Shown: positions 38,201 through 49,695, counted from the first letter of the stretch. The stretch: DNA of 64,000 nucleotides from Maylandia zebra (GCF_041146795.1 NC_135170.1:34945033-35009032); one strand, 5' to 3'. The notes: generated from the sequence alone by a model not told the origin. Made by a program: numbers and translations.

Positions 38201-38300
38201 TCTGGAGGAGGTCCGCATTCACATCGGCAAGAACACCGTCACCTACGAGGCTCGGCTTCTCAAGGCCCTGTTCTACGAGGTGATTGGCTGGAACAAGTGA
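20205..38300 (+). CDS. ift70 (ttc30a): IFT70 / TTC30, intraflagellar transport TPR protein
   Basis: This is a subunit of IFT complex B, a TPR superhelix that wraps IFT52 and is needed to build cilia. The zebrafish orthologue is fleer, linked to tubulin polyglutamylation. Exons: 20205-20252, 20616-20681, 21674-21883, 24472-24528, 24658-24793, 25348-25452, 25551-25679, 28255-28304, 29673-29825, 31832-31897, 32028-32081, 33126-33191, 33441-33517, 33629-33836, 34673-34744, 35477-35580, 35808-35886, 37380-37509, 38164-38300. All junctions keep phase and give 648 residues; human TTC30A is about 665. Typical TPR segments include AALSLLGFCYYHIQDFTNAA, ALSYNIALTYYSLKNHNQAL and LNVAHVLFMQNKYKEA. Family blocks such as FDLAADVLAENAHLTYKF and GTLYCAKGNY are intact, and the protein ends VIGWNK. 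In-frame stops lie 24 nt before the ATG. The gene looks functional; symbol choice between a and b copies is inferred. Confidence 0.95.
21233..21465 (-). repeat. tRNA-derived SINE in ift70 intron 2
   Basis: Read on the minus strand, the head (from 21465) contains a perfect RNA polymerase III A box (tagttcagtag) and a perfect B box (ggttcgactcc) at tRNA-like spacing. The body that follows (cccgggcgctgc, then tgcccactgcttc, then gggtgaatgggttaaatgc) is a sequence common in fish genomes. It is a SINE rather than a tRNA gene, because no acceptor stem closes. It lies antisense to ift70. The family is not named with certainty. Confidence 0.65.
21884..21902. repeat. (CA)n microsatellite at ift70 intron 3 donor
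   Basis: A short ac dinucleotide tract begins within a few bases of the 5' splice site of intron 3. Confidence 0.8.
22227..24243. mobile_element. Putative 2.0-kb DNA transposon remnant, 15-bp TIRs
   Basis: aaccctctgaacccc at 22227-22241 is the exact reverse complement of ggggttcagagggtt at 24229-24243. The enclosed 2 kb has no transposase-length ORF. Inside are two related blocks, taccttcagtggctctaata (near 23440) and taccttcagtggagctattg (near 24160), both followed by cgctgttg. This suggests a non-autonomous element, or two nested copies of one family, inserted in ift70 intron 3. No target duplication was confirmed. Confidence 0.45.
25068..25107. repeat. Short tandem duplication in ift70 intron 5
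   Basis: The 19-mer gagaatccacagtctgtgg occurs twice in tandem, followed by a partial third unit. The unit contains the palindrome ccacagtctgtgg. Confidence 0.7.
26799..26855. repeat. Perfect 18-bp inverted repeat, 21-nt loop
   Basis: ccatggtcatttattcat (26799-26816) is matched by its exact reverse complement at 26838-26855, within ift70 intron 7. It could be a foldback element or a hairpin-forming intronic RNA. No gene family is recognised. Confidence 0.85.
30296..30905 (+). mobile_element. LINE relic (L2/Rex1-like) in ift70 intron 9
   Basis: An open stretch reads KTKDMVIDFRKTSRHP, then VDSYLGVVLDKALSFESH and VKKVQQRLF, the C-terminal reverse-transcriptase region of L2/Rex1-group LINEs. 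It is followed by a tail region ending in the gggacaataaagt type of 3' end near 30885. Stops and frameshifts make it inactive. A pentanucleotide microsatellite interrupts the tail. It lies in the same orientation as the host gene. Confidence 0.6.
30769..30813. repeat. (ATATT)n microsatellite
   Basis: About eight tandem tatat/ttata pentamers lie within a LINE tail. Confidence 0.85.
32395..32905 (+). mobile_element. Old Rex3 (RTE) LINE fragment in ift70 intron 11
   Basis: Degenerate sequence follows the same order as the fresh Rex3 copy at 57950-59241 but on the plus strand. It runs through ctacgttccctcaccacgagctc-like sequence, gagctgctgctccacatcga, ggatgactcctggaccctc, ccaggacactctagagaggt and gactgctgctgccac. 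Frameshifts and deletions are frequent. It is clearly older than the other copy. Confidence 0.6.
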
Positions 38301-38686
38301 CATCACAAAGGTGTTACCGGCTGAGTTAGGACAGTTTAATAAGTTCCACAGAAACTCGGTTTAAAGACGGTCAGCACACAGTGACGTGTTTCTGTGGAGC
38401 TTTCGTCCGGCTTCTCTGCACTGGGACACTTCTGGCTGAAGGACGTGATCTCAGTGAGCAGATCTGATATAATCACATTGCTGCATTTATCATCACTATG
38501 AACACAACGGTTTGTAGAACAGACTTTAGTTTTATTGGTTATGTTTATTTCACTAACATAAACATACATGATGATAGTAATGTAAGTTTATCTCCATGCA
38601 TTCGGTTCATGCAGATCCTCTGCAGCCGCTGCTCCCGACTCTGTTTGTCGATTAAATACGTGTGAAAAACAATACGATTTAAAGTA

Positions 38687-38692
38687 AATAAA
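38687..38692 (+). promoter_or_regulatory. Candidate poly(A) signal of ift70
   Basis: First AATAAA downstream of the ift70 stop codon, 387 nt after it. Confidence 0.4.
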
Positions 38693-39094
38693 GATATTTT
38701 TAGAACTTAACTCAAGGTTTTCACCAGGAAAACAACCTGGGTGGATTCTGATGTTTTTTTCAAAGTAAATGTAAATATGTGTTTTAAATAGAGATGCTCC
38801 AATCAGCGTCTTTAGCTTCATATAAACTTTAAAAATCATCGAATCGTTAAAAATCAAAGATCGTCGAGTCTCTGACCACATCACGCTGTGTCCTCTGTGT
38901 TTTTCTCACTGTGGTGTTCACACAAAGGTGACCCCACCCCCCTCCAAGTCCAGCTGATCTCTTGTTCACTCATTGCAACTACAAATTTCTCCTAAAGAGG
39001 CTACATCAAAGAAAAAACACTGTTTTGTGGACACAGTGTCGCTGATACACAGGGGTTAGAGTGGGATTGGGCTGGTGGGGGGTGGGTATATTTC

Positions 39095-39186
39095 CTGGGT
39101 CTTTACCGTACAATATAAAGCGCCTCAAGGTGACTCTTGTTGTGATTTGGCCCTATAAATTTATATATATATAAAACTGAATTGAA
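39095..39186 (+). repeat. LINE 3' tail fragment
   Basis: acaatataaagcgcctcaag, then cttgttgtgatttgg, then the actgaattgaatt tail match the end of the 9772-10367 repeat. Confidence 0.65.
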
Positions 39187-39736
39187 TTAATTTATACTTT
39201 TGTATAAAAACTCTTAGCTGTGCATTTTCACTTCTCAAAGCTGAAAACATCGGGACCAGCTCTGCCCTCGTCACCATTACAGCTCAGTGTGGGACTTCAG
39301 CACTGTAACTTTCATACAGCACTTTCTGTGGACTCCTGTAGTGATGGCTAAATGCTAAAGTATTAAGATTCCAGTCTTATTGTGAGCATGAACTCTGACA
39401 CGAATGGAAGGATTGAAGGCTCAGAGTGTGCATGTAGCCGTGTGTCACCGTCTGATTGGTTGAGGTGGGAGCAGCTGGAAACAAAGCCGAGCTGCAATAA
39501 AAATGAACTCTTAATATTAAAAGCTGCCGATCAAATGTAATCACTCATTAACTGGAGGTGGGCTTTCAGGATCGCCGTGGCCCACTTTAACCCCTGGAGC
39601 CAGAAAAAATCTCGTGATGACCTCGAAAAGTCGAATTAATCCAAGTCTCATCCTCCAAAACGCTCATTTACATTTTACCACGGTCCTACTTACATCTTGT
39701 TTAGGTTTGATAATAATAATGATAAAAAAAATCAGC

Positions 39737-39742
39737 TTTATT
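39737..39742 (-). promoter_or_regulatory. Candidate poly(A) signal of c16orf89 homologue
   Basis: AATAAA on the minus strand, about 190 nt after the stop codon. Confidence 0.4.
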
Positions 39743-39931
39743 GTTATAGTAACAAAACATGACTGAAAATAAAGCTTTAGCTTCCACATCCCAGCTTTGC
39801 ATTAGGCGTTTTCATCATGTTAACACTACGTTCTTAAAGCGACATGTGGTGTGGAGAGTCTGCCTCGTTTCGCCGATGACGAAAGTCTCTACCTGATGAT
39901 CTACAGTGTTTTTTTCTCGTGAGAACGCCCC

Positions 39932-42900
39932 TCAGGAGAGCGGCCTCTTTGTAATGTCCTGCTCTGTCAGGTAGTAGTTCAGGTATCCTCCCAGAGCACC
40001 GACCGCCACCGCCGTCATGTGACTGGAACAGCCGTCTGGCAGATGAAAGCAAACAGAGTTTATCAGACAATAACAAAAACCTCAAATCAGATGAAGTACT
40101 TAAGGTGGTAAAGACTGTTCATGCCAGCTTCACACATAACAAGAAATTATCAGCATATGAGCTCCAGCAGCTCTGCATCCAACTGCATTTTTAATGTGAC
40201 CTCCGCTGGCTTCACAACACCAGCGTTCTTCAGATTTCCTCCAAACCTACAAACGTAACAACAAGCTTCTTTAGCCACAGTGGCTGAAGATCAGCTGATG
40301 TGATTGTTACGATCTTGTCATGCTTCTGGGTCATTTGATCCAGCTCTGAGTTTATTGTGTTTTTGTGATTCCTGAGATGTTATGATTGAGTTTTCTATCA
40401 TTCAGTATTGAGTTCAGTCCTTTCCATGTCACTGAGTTATTGGTCATTTCTGGTCTGTTAGGTCCCTTTTGTGCCTTTGTCGTCGTGTCTCCTGTGAGAA
40501 TCTGTCTTGTCGTCTGTGTTTGTGTTTCGGTGTCTCGCTCCCTCAACCTCTGTGTATGTCTTAGTCGGGTCATTGTTTTGCGTCTCCCTTCTGTGTCCAC
40601 ACGTTCCCCTCCTTGTGTTTCCACAGCCACTCATGTCTGTCCATGTGTGTTCTCCCCAGCCTGTCTTGTCTCTCTCTCCCTCCATGTCTCGCCTCTGTAA
40701 CTGTTTGTGTCTCATCCAGTTGTCTCTCCAGTCTGTCTTGGTCCCGTGTGCTTTCCTTCCTCCCGGCTCCTGTATCATGCTGCGTGTTTTAGTCTGTGTC
40801 TTAGTGTGTTTCCTGTTTTATTTTGACAGTCTGCCATCCTGTGTTCAGTGTGTTTGCTTCCTCCCTGTCTCGTCACGCCTAATTCGTCCCAGCTGTGTTC
40901 CCTGTGTGTTTCTGCTTTTCCTAATCACCCTCGTGTGTGTGTGTGGGTGTGGGTGTGGGTGTGTGCGCATATATGTTGTGTCAGGTTCCTCTTGTCCCTT
41001 GTCCAGTTGTCCACGTCCAGGTTCTTAGTTTCATTTTTGTGATTCATGTTTTAGTCTACCTAGTTTAGTTCTATCTCCATTCGCCATTTGCTTCTGTTTT
41101 TGTGCAGCCTATGAATAAAGCAGCTCGTTTTTTGTTAAGCCTGCATTTGGGACCGCCTCATCATCACTTCCCACATTCTGCAGCTGCAGACCGTGACAGA
41201 TCCTCAGCTGAGAAAAATGTAAACGGACCTGGAAGTATCTTCTCCCTCCTCTTCACTCTCCTGTGAGGCTGCAGCTGTTCCAGCAGCTCGTCTCCAATGA
41301 TCTGTGAGATGATGCTCTCTGAGGAGAACAACAGAGAATGAACTGCCCATCCATCCGTTCACAATCTCTGCCCAGAAATAAGTAATTTAATACAGATAAA
41401 TACAGATAATTGATTCTTGTGTAATCCACATCAGTAATTAGGAGATTTTTTTTGTTTAAAACTAATTGCTTTCAAAATACATCAAATGGGTTAATACATC
41501 AGTACAGTGCATATAAAAAGTCTGTTCCATGGCTGATTTTATTATTTATTGTATTCAAATAGATATTTAAATCTATTTATTATATATCTTACTACAGGAT
41601 CCAAAACATGAACATTGTAGGAATGCAATAATAATTGTGACGAAAAGCTCCCAAAAACCTCAAATTTTCTGAACAGCCCAAAGATTTTCCATCCCTCTAG
41701 TTAAATTGTAACTCGGGTGATTTAGTGTCGACGACATTTGTTGTTGAAATTATGTTCTTCAAGGAAGTTTCAGGCTCGTAACCTGTTTCCATTATACATC
41801 CTGCCTTTGGCCAACATAAAGAATTCCCAAAGTTTAAAATGCTACAACTTAACTGAAGAATTTCATGTTGTAAACTACTCTGCATGGCTTTCAATTTTTT
41901 TTATCCGGTTGTTCAGTCTGACGTCACTAGCCGTGTCTGGGTCTAAACTCCGCTGCAGGTCCATATATCAAACGATCACTATGGCATTACTGAGAGTTGA
42001 AAAACTGTCTAAAGTCTTTCATCTTTAATAAAATGATCAGCCTTCTCCTCTACCAGGTGTAACAATTGAGTTTAACATCCAGTCATCCATGAAAACGGAA
42101 TTTATGACATTTAACGGAGTTAGAAGTTAGCAGGGAGTTAGCTCGCTAGCTTCTATCTAAATACAATATAGCATGTCCTGACTGCGGGGTTTTGGAAACA
42201 AATTCAAACGTACAGCTCTGTTATCACTTCCAGCATAAATGAAGACAGAAAACTAAACAGCAGTGACGTTTGTAGGGTTACTGAAGTTGGGCTAGCTGGT
42301 ATATAATGATGTGCTACGTGACCGCTAGCGACACAGCTATGTTAGCATAATATAAACAAGCTAACTTTTTTTCCACTCGATAAAAGTTAACGTGAGTGTT
42401 CTCGGTGGTCAGGAACAAATGTAATCGCATGGCAGGATGCTGTAAAAGGACCAAACTTCAGCCAGGAGAACAACTGAGATAATCCATCCACAATACGAGG
42501 TTAGTCATTCATATACTGCTGCATGGGCTGGGCTGTAGTTACATCGTAAGGTTTTAAAAACTGAGCTTAAATAAATGATTAGCGGTAATAAAAACCGAGG
42601 GAGGTCAACAGTGGTCGCTGACTGTTTTAGGAGCTTTTTGAGATCAAATAGAAGAAAATACAAAACATTAAACATGTTAACAACACAAAAGCCATATTAA
42701 ACGCAGACTACTTTAGACCCGGAAGTAGGATTCGTCGCGTCATCACTGAACAACCGGATTAGCGTGTATGTGCAGATATAGAACTTTGGCAGCGATTTGA
42801 GATGGAAGGACTCTTAATCACTACTCTCATTATCATTGTTTCTACTCAAAAGTTAAAAATTGAAGTAAAAAGTGATTTAATGGTTCAGGGCAGCTGATGT

Positions 42901-45900
42901 TAAATATGGTGTTCCTCAAGGAAGTATTCTAGGTCCTCTTCAGTTTTTATTATCCACACACAGACACCCCTTGGGCAGCATTATTATTCACCAGCATCCC
43001 TGACGACTACTTCAAACATTTATTCTTATTAAAAGTTTTCACAATAAATGAGCAGAAAATTCTGTTTGCAGTCTTTGTTTGCTGGTCTGTCCAAAGAAAT
43101 CAAGAAATAAATCATGAAAAGTTTAGAAACTGTAGGTAAATTATAACAATATTTCTGAAGTGTCTTCTATAACAAATTACTGCACTTCCTCAAAAGTTTT
43201 CTCAAGAAATCTGCAGGTAATTCAGATCTCGTGCAGATTTTTCACTGACATAACGTCAGACAGAGATCTGATCGCCACGTTACTTGTACGAATGCTCTTT
43301 GTGTTTTATTTGCCTAACACATAAAAACCTGCATATTCTTGCATCAGTGGCCATCTTTGTTTCATTAAGACCTCTAAAATACACTGTTGCTATATTTATG
43401 AGGTTTGACATATTTGGTATTTTTGACTAAGAACATATATTTTAGCAGGTTTGTGATACTCACTGTCTCTCCCAAAGCAGCCCACCTCCTCGTCCTGCAG
43501 CCTCAGAATGTGCTGCAGCCAGTCGGCTTTGTGGAAGTCGGAGAATCCAGACAATCCACAAATCAGGACTGCCAACATAGAGAGGAAACTCAGAAACTAA
43601 TTTATTTACAGTTCAGACATTTTTACAGTTGACTGCTCATCCAAATTCCCCCCTGTACACTTTTCAATTTAATCTAAAACAAAAATTAAATTAAAAGTCT
43701 TAAAAAGTCCTAAAACAAGAAAAAACTTTCTTTGTTACATGAATTCTCTGAAGGCGAGCCTCAATGTCTCCTGAAAAGTCAGGACTCAACATTAAAATCC
43801 CCAAATTCTACAACCAACACTCTGAATTTTGTTGAAATTCAGATTTTGTTGTGATCTCTTTTATTCCATAATTTTCTTTTATATTGAAATGGTGATGTAG
43901 TCATCAAAAAAAGTAAACGTTTTTAGTTTATCTCATTCAAAAGGACACATCAGTATTTGACAATATGGTTTTCCCATTCCAGTCAATCATTTTTATGAGT
44001 TTATCCTTACGTTTATCATAATTAGTGGTTTATATTTATAAATTAATTCATTTTCAAGCTTTTTTGCATGAAAATATTAAAATATGAGTAAGAACATTTT
44101 TTTTAAATATGGGAATTCATTTTGCATCAAACCGGAATAACACCGGATCAGGAAAATGTGGACACTCACTGTTTTCGATGAAGATGTCGACCATCTGTTC
44201 GCTCAGACCGTCTTTGATGTCCTGGTTGGTCTTCATCATGTTGGAGCAGAAGATCCTCTGGTAGTTCTGTTCAGTCATGTTTGCTCTGGATGCTCGTGTG
44301 TCACCTTTCAGCAGATTAGTGCAGCCTTTCTGAAATGGAAATACCAACGAGTCAAACTGTGAAGCTCATAAATTCCCCTCGTACTGAAATCATGGTCCTC
44401 GCTACTTTAATCAAATATTTCTAACAGTAGTTTTGCCACCTGTGGTGTTCCCCAAGGCTCTGTCTTTGGCTCTGTACTGGTCTCACTTTAAGACAGCTTT
44501 TTATTGATTGGCTGCACATTATAAACAGAATGTCTTGGAGAGCGGGTGGGTGGGGCTTCTGTGCTCACAGCTTTTAGAGCAGCCTACAGCCTGAGCTTTT
44601 GGCTCAGTATTTTACTGGGAAAAACATACAAATGTAAAGACTCTTAATGAAAATTGTTAATGAAAATGTAATGAGTCTTACCAGGAAGTAAAATATTAAA
44701 AATTCAGCTTGGGCAGAGATAGGCAGCATTAATCTGGTATTTTGAGTTAAACCGGAGGTTCTGGGCCGATATGCAAACTCCACACAGGAGGCTCATATCT
44801 GGTTTCGAGCCTCTTTCTGTGAGGCTTCCTAAAATGAGGTTGTTTCTTTCTCCAAAATGCTTGTTAGTGTTACACACATCTGTGGGTCTTTGAGTGGTTT
44901 TACGTGTTGTTTCCATCTTTGTTTGCTCACCATTTTTCCGATCATGAAGTAGAGAAGCTGGTGGGACAGAGAGTAGTGTGGACACCCAAAACGAGTCATG
45001 GTGTCCCGGCAGGGCTTGGTGACGATGCACGGCGTCCCGTTCATCTTCCTGTCCGAACACACACACACACGACTCGGGCAGGTGAGTGTCCTCACCTCAG
45101 CTAACAGGTATTGTTACCTTCATACATAATTACACAGTAGTGAAAAACAATCCAAACTACTGACAGTTACAATGAGATAAAGAACTTTCTTTTTAGTGTA
45201 AATCAGCATTTTTAAAGTTAAAAAACAGGCTGCGGCCGGTGAATAATTTGCACAGTCCAACAATCCAAATGTAGGGGAACCAGCACAGTAAAGAGCCTCT
45301 GAAGCCGGACTCTTTGGGGTGTTGGTGTGGGTTCCTACCAGGTTCCCAGCAGCAGGGTCAGACATTTGTCACTGAGCTGCTCATCGTAACACTCAGTGGT
45401 CATGGTGGAGGGATAAACCAGGCTGGGATCTGTGGTGTACCATTCCTGAGGAATCAGCCAGAAACTCCACGACAACAGGGGCTCGAACTCTTGAGAGGAG
45501 GATGCAAGAAACGCACAAGTGTTAAAGTCTGCTAGGATCTCAACAAACCTCACCTCCACGTCTGTGCAACACCTGCCTGCTCATTTCTCTCAAGTCAGAT
45601 ATTTAAATTATATAATTAAACCTTAATCAATACGTCGTGATGATTAAAAACATAATTAAATACAAATTTAACTCAAAAACAGCCCCTATAAGTTCAAACA
45701 GTCTTTAAATAAGCTCCTCCTTTTTCAGGAAACACCTACAGAAGACGTCACAGCAGTGAAACTGAAATTTGTCTCTCAGCTTTCTGACTGTTGTCTGTTC
45801 TCGATGTTGTGTTCACTGACCTGTAGTGTTTCAGTGTCACTGTGAAGAACAGATTTGTAACATCACTGACACTTTTACCTTCATAAATATAAGGTGTGAT

Positions 45901-48194
45901 AATAAAAAATACATATCTGAGACTGCCCTGAGCCTTTTCATAAAAACCATAACAGCTCCAAGAATTAACCACTAAATGGATCAGCACTGTACCTGCAGAC
46001 TTTTGGGACACGGAGTCTGAAAGTCTCACCTCTGTAGTATTTTGGGTCGTCCTGTTCCAGTGCAGCGTTCGCCTTCTCCACACTTTGGTCGAGACGTCTG
46101 ACCAGAGCGACGGCGGTGGTTCTCTGAGCCCAGCTGACCGGGTCGGTGTGAGGCCACGTCCGGACCGCCTCCTTCAGCTCAGCTGAGACACAAAAACAGG
46201 AAGAAAGAGTTCATTCGTAAAATAAAAGGATGTAAGTAAACTTGCTTTATGGTTTTAATTTCCTCTGCCTGTTTCCTCCTGTGGATGGACCCTCTTTCGG
46301 TTTACTTCCTGTTTTATTTTGAAAGGTAGGCCCTTAGTTGGTTTTCTGATCTGTTACTTTCTTCCTTTGTTCTTTTTCGTGCCCTCGCTTTTGTCTTTGT
46401 GTTTTCCCTCTTTTGGCTTACTTCCTGTTTTATTTCAAAGGTGAGCTCTTCAGTGTTTTTACTTCAGCCTCAGTCACACAGACCTGCAGACCAGCCAGCA
46501 GCCTTCTGGTCTCGATATTACCTGACCGGCTGGCTCTAGGTGAAGTCAGCTGCATATGCAAAGAGGTCAGCTGCACAGAAAGCCTCTGTGTGACTGCTTT
46601 GGTTGCCAACAGGTTTGCAGGTGTATCTCCTGAGTGGCATCATGTCTGTCTCTCTAAATCTGGAGCAGGCTGAGTTTGTAAATGCCGACTTACATCCACC
46701 GAGGTCTTCAAGGTCAGCTTCATGAATGATTGGTAGAAAATTGACAAAAAGCCTTATAACTTAACTGTGATTCTCACAAGGCTGCTGTGTATTGTCAACA
46801 TACAGAAAATATAAAGGTTCAAATTACGTCACTTCACGGACACGGTCTGTGTCTAAAATGAGAAAAGCAGGCAGATGGTGAATACTGAGCTGTTACTTTC
46901 TGCTGTTTTCTGTTTCATAAACAGCAGAGCAGCTGTTGCACATCTGCATTTATGAGGAAAGATAATAAAGCATGAAGATGATCTCTGCTGGGCAAACAGA
47001 GCTCTGTGTGCAAACACGGCCTCACATTAAAGTCAGTTCGTTTTCCTGGTGAGAAAACAAACCACGGCAGAAACTATTTAGCCAAATGTGGCGGCGCAGC
47101 TTCAGTCAGTGTTGTGTCATTTAGTGAACTGTAATCTGCATCTTTTTAACAATGTTACACATGGAAGACCCTGACTCGTCTGCAGACACTTGCGGACTGT
47201 TCGCCGAGCGGTGGTGAGACCTGAAAACAGTGTGACGCAAAACAAAGACTGTTTGTCTTCAAAGTTGCTGAAACCAACAAGATTTAAATGTTTGTCACTG
47301 TGGAGCGGAGTAAAATATCAGAGCCACCACTCAGGCCGTCACACGCTTCCTTTTTATTTGTCCTTAGAGCATCAAACGTTCACATTAAAAACATGTTACG
47401 TGACCTGTGAGCGACTTTACAGTTTAATGCTGCACAGATTGCTGCCCCTCAGCAGGCACCTAGAAGCTGGCCAATCAGAATATTAAATGCCGTGCAGAAA
47501 ATACTGGCCATCATTTTATCCTCTGTGCTCTGAATACACATGATCCCACTTTAGCTCTTTAAGAAGCTACGGCCACAAAATCAACGTTTTTTGGGGGGGG
47601 ATACACTTTTTATTCTGGAAATGTTCATCATTTGTTTTTGGACAGAAGGGGTTAAAACAATAGATTTACTTTATTTTTAGATTACTTTGGGGTTTTCATT
47701 GTCATAAAATCAAATGTCAGAGCAGTAGCTGTACTGGCAGCGCTGTACTTTACTGTATTTTACTATAAAATAAAACAGATCAGTGAAAAGTCTGAGAGTG
47801 AAGCAGAAAATGTGTCACTTTCAGGCACTGCGAGACAAAAACCTCTGAGTCGACACTGAGGTTAAAAGCATTTCACTTTAAAAGCTTTCGCATATTTGTA
47901 TAACCTGTTCGATCTGCACCTGCATCTCAAATCAGTGAGTTTCACCAAAACAAGCAAACCATAAACAGCTGTTATTCTCCAGATGTTTTCCTGCAGCTGG
48001 TAAACAGTCCTACCCTGCAGTATGACGAACCCCACCACTCCGTCCAGGTTGATGTGCTCATGCTGCCGCTCCAGGAAGGACACTCCGCGGGAGAGGCTGC
48101 TCAGGATGTCATCGATCACCTCCGCCCGAGAGCCGCACACTGCGGCAAACAGAGCCAGCGCTGCGGCCAGCCGGAGCACCGAAACCCGCATCAT
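39932..48194 (-). CDS. c16orf89 homolog: C16orf89 homologue, secreted protein
   Basis: This is a vertebrate secreted protein (DUF4735 family), reported as thyroid-enriched in human, without a defined biochemical role. Exons in transcript order: 48194-48014, 46182-46030, 45489-45339, 45048-44931, 44329-44170, 43568-43464, 41318-41229, 40035-39932. Phases agree and give 353 residues. Residues 1 to about 24 form a signal peptide (RVSVLRLAAALALFAAVCG). Family blocks follow in order: HINLDGVVGFVIL, EWYTTDPSLVYPS, CPHYSLSHQLLYFMIGKM, RIFCSNMMKTNQDI, CGLSGFSDFHKADWLQHIL, and the C-terminal DGCSSHMTAVAVGALGGYL. Several cysteines are consistent with disulfides. A basic RRVKRR at residues 309-314 resembles a proprotein-convertase site. 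Two adjacent ATGs (48194, 48191) can both start the protein. It lies head-to-head with alg1, as I recall in human. Confidence 0.93.
40305..41198. repeat. LTR-like or non-autonomous element, about 0.9 kb
   Basis: This C/T- and G/T-rich block in c16orf89 intron 6 begins tgttacgatc and ends gaccgtgaca. Its ends are imperfect inverted copies of each other, with TG...CA termini, and resemble those of the 3089-3568 element. Near the 3' end it has ctatgaataaagcagctcg, a poly(A)-signal-like site usual inside an LTR, then gcatttgggaccgcctcatc. It has no coding capacity; the long open frames are artefacts of stop-poor pyrimidine-rich sequence. A solo LTR is the likeliest reading. Confidence 0.4.
40928..40975. 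repeat. (TG)n/(TGTGGG)n tract
   Basis: A tgtgtgtgtgtggg-type tract with repeated gtgtggg units lies within the 0.9-kb element. Confidence 0.75.
42905..42955 (+). repeat. L2-type LINE reverse transcriptase fragment
   Basis: Reads YGVPQGSILGPLQFLL, the palm motif of L2-group LINEs, in c16orf89 intron 6, antisense to the gene. No further element sequence can be followed. Confidence 0.55.
44420..44520 (+). repeat. L2-type LINE reverse transcriptase fragment
   Basis: Reads SNSSFATCGVPQGSVFGSVL, again the L2 palm motif with its usual upstream Cys, in c16orf89 intron 4, antisense to the gene. Confidence 0.55.
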
Positions 48195-49159
48195 CCGGTC
48201 TGAGGTCCGGGACAGCTTCAGTCTAGCAGGGAGACCGAGAGAGGCGGGGGAGGACAGCCTGTCTCCGCTTTAACACGGGGGGAGGAAAGTCAAGGGCTCA
48301 GCATGGGGGGAGGAAATATCCATGACGTCAGAGGGGCTCACGAAATGACATTTTATTTTTACTGCGTTTAATTTGAATTAATATTAGAATAAAAATAATA
48401 CACCAAGAAAAGCTCACCTTACCTCCTAAGAGGATTTAAAGTGATGTGCAGTGAAACCATTTACACGTTTATTTAACCGAAACCAAAAAACAAAATTACA
48501 TTTTAAAAAAGTCAGTTAGTGGCCTGAAAGCTGCAACGCATGGAAGACAAAAGCTGTTCAAAAAGTGGAAAATGTACACAGAATTAATATCATATTTCCT
48601 TGCAGTTTCCCACAGTGAGGTGAGGTTTATGTATGCGGGATTTTCCAGTGGGGCGGCGCAGGGAGCCAGAATATTTGACCACAAAAGGTTAGTATAGAAG
48701 ATCAGTCTGGTTTTAAAATTATTTACAAGCGGAAGTAACAATAAGTAAATTTCTCAATAATTTGCTTACAATGTAAATGATTTTGTAAATACAACGTACA
48801 AAGAAAAATTAGAAATCTGAAGGCAGTTTTCTTATTTCAGTAATGTTTAATTTTTTGGTTCTTTTGTTTCTGTTTGTTTGTTTTTGTTTATGTGTGCAGG
48901 GCATTTCCAGGATAATAAGTCAGACTATTTCATCAGAAAAATACAGTGTGGACAGCACGAGTACAATTTTCAGGCTCATTTACAAATTGATGAATATGTA
49001 TATGTTATTATTTAGATTTTTTAAACAATTTTGTTTATAGTATATTAATGCATACATTTTATGAATATATTTTCTGGAAGGCACTAGAAAACATATATTA
49101 CATATCAATGTCACGCATTCTTATACGTGTATATGTGTATAATATAATTTCCTCAGGGA

Positions 49160-49275
49160 TTAAGAAAGTATTGCACTTACTGCTCTTGCACTTCTGATTA
49201 GATGCAAACTGTATTTCGTTACACTGTATTTATACATGTGTAATGACAGTAAAGTATAATCCTGAATCCTATTTT
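49160..49275 (+). repeat. LINE 3' tail relic (Rex1/L2-like)
   Basis: The order gcacttactgctcttgcact, tctgattagatgcaaactgt, atttcgttacactgtattta, tgtaatgacagtaaag follows the 3' UTR typical of Rex1/L2-type fish LINEs that end near an aataaag-like site. Confidence 0.55.
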
Positions 49276-49686
49276 GATTCTGATGTGTATATATTATATC
49301 CTCCTGTTTCTAAATGAAGAATAGAACCGAAAATATCCTAAAGAGAGATTGGTTAATACAAAGTAGATTTTCACATTTGAAAAGCACAAAACTTCAGAAC
49401 AAATGTTTAATTGTGTAAATATATTCACAAAAATCTGCTCAGTCAAACTTTTTATTCTTTGTTCCAAAATGTTTGTGAAAAGATGTTTCTGAGATTTTTC
49501 TTTTTTAAAAAACAAAATGTAAATGTGCTACCAAAGCCCTACTTTTTAATTTTTTCTTTGTGGGTTTTTTAATATAATCTTTTGATAACAATAGAAGTTA
49601 ACACACGCTTTGACGGCTGAGACTGAAAGTTCCTGGTTTGCACATGAACGCGTCACGATACGATGCGCGCTTCCTTTAAACATCAA

Positions 49687-49695
49687 GCCCCGCCC
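49687..49695 (+). promoter_or_regulatory. GC box (Sp1-type) of alg1
   Basis: gccccgccc lies about 40 bp upstream of the alg1 start codon, next to an inverted repeat. Confidence 0.4.

Larger units (their letters stand above)
38301..39930. other. Intergenic gap between convergent ift70 and c16orf89
   Basis: This 1.6-kb stretch contains the 3' untranslated regions of both genes and an L2-like 3' relic at 39095-39186. No further gene was found. Confidence 0.6.

Noticed and set aside
40386-41042. Several long plus and minus frames rich in Cys, Val, Ser and Leu (plus strand)
   Set aside because: They come from C/T- and G/T-rich repeat sequence poor in stop codons, inside an intron of the C16orf89 homologue.
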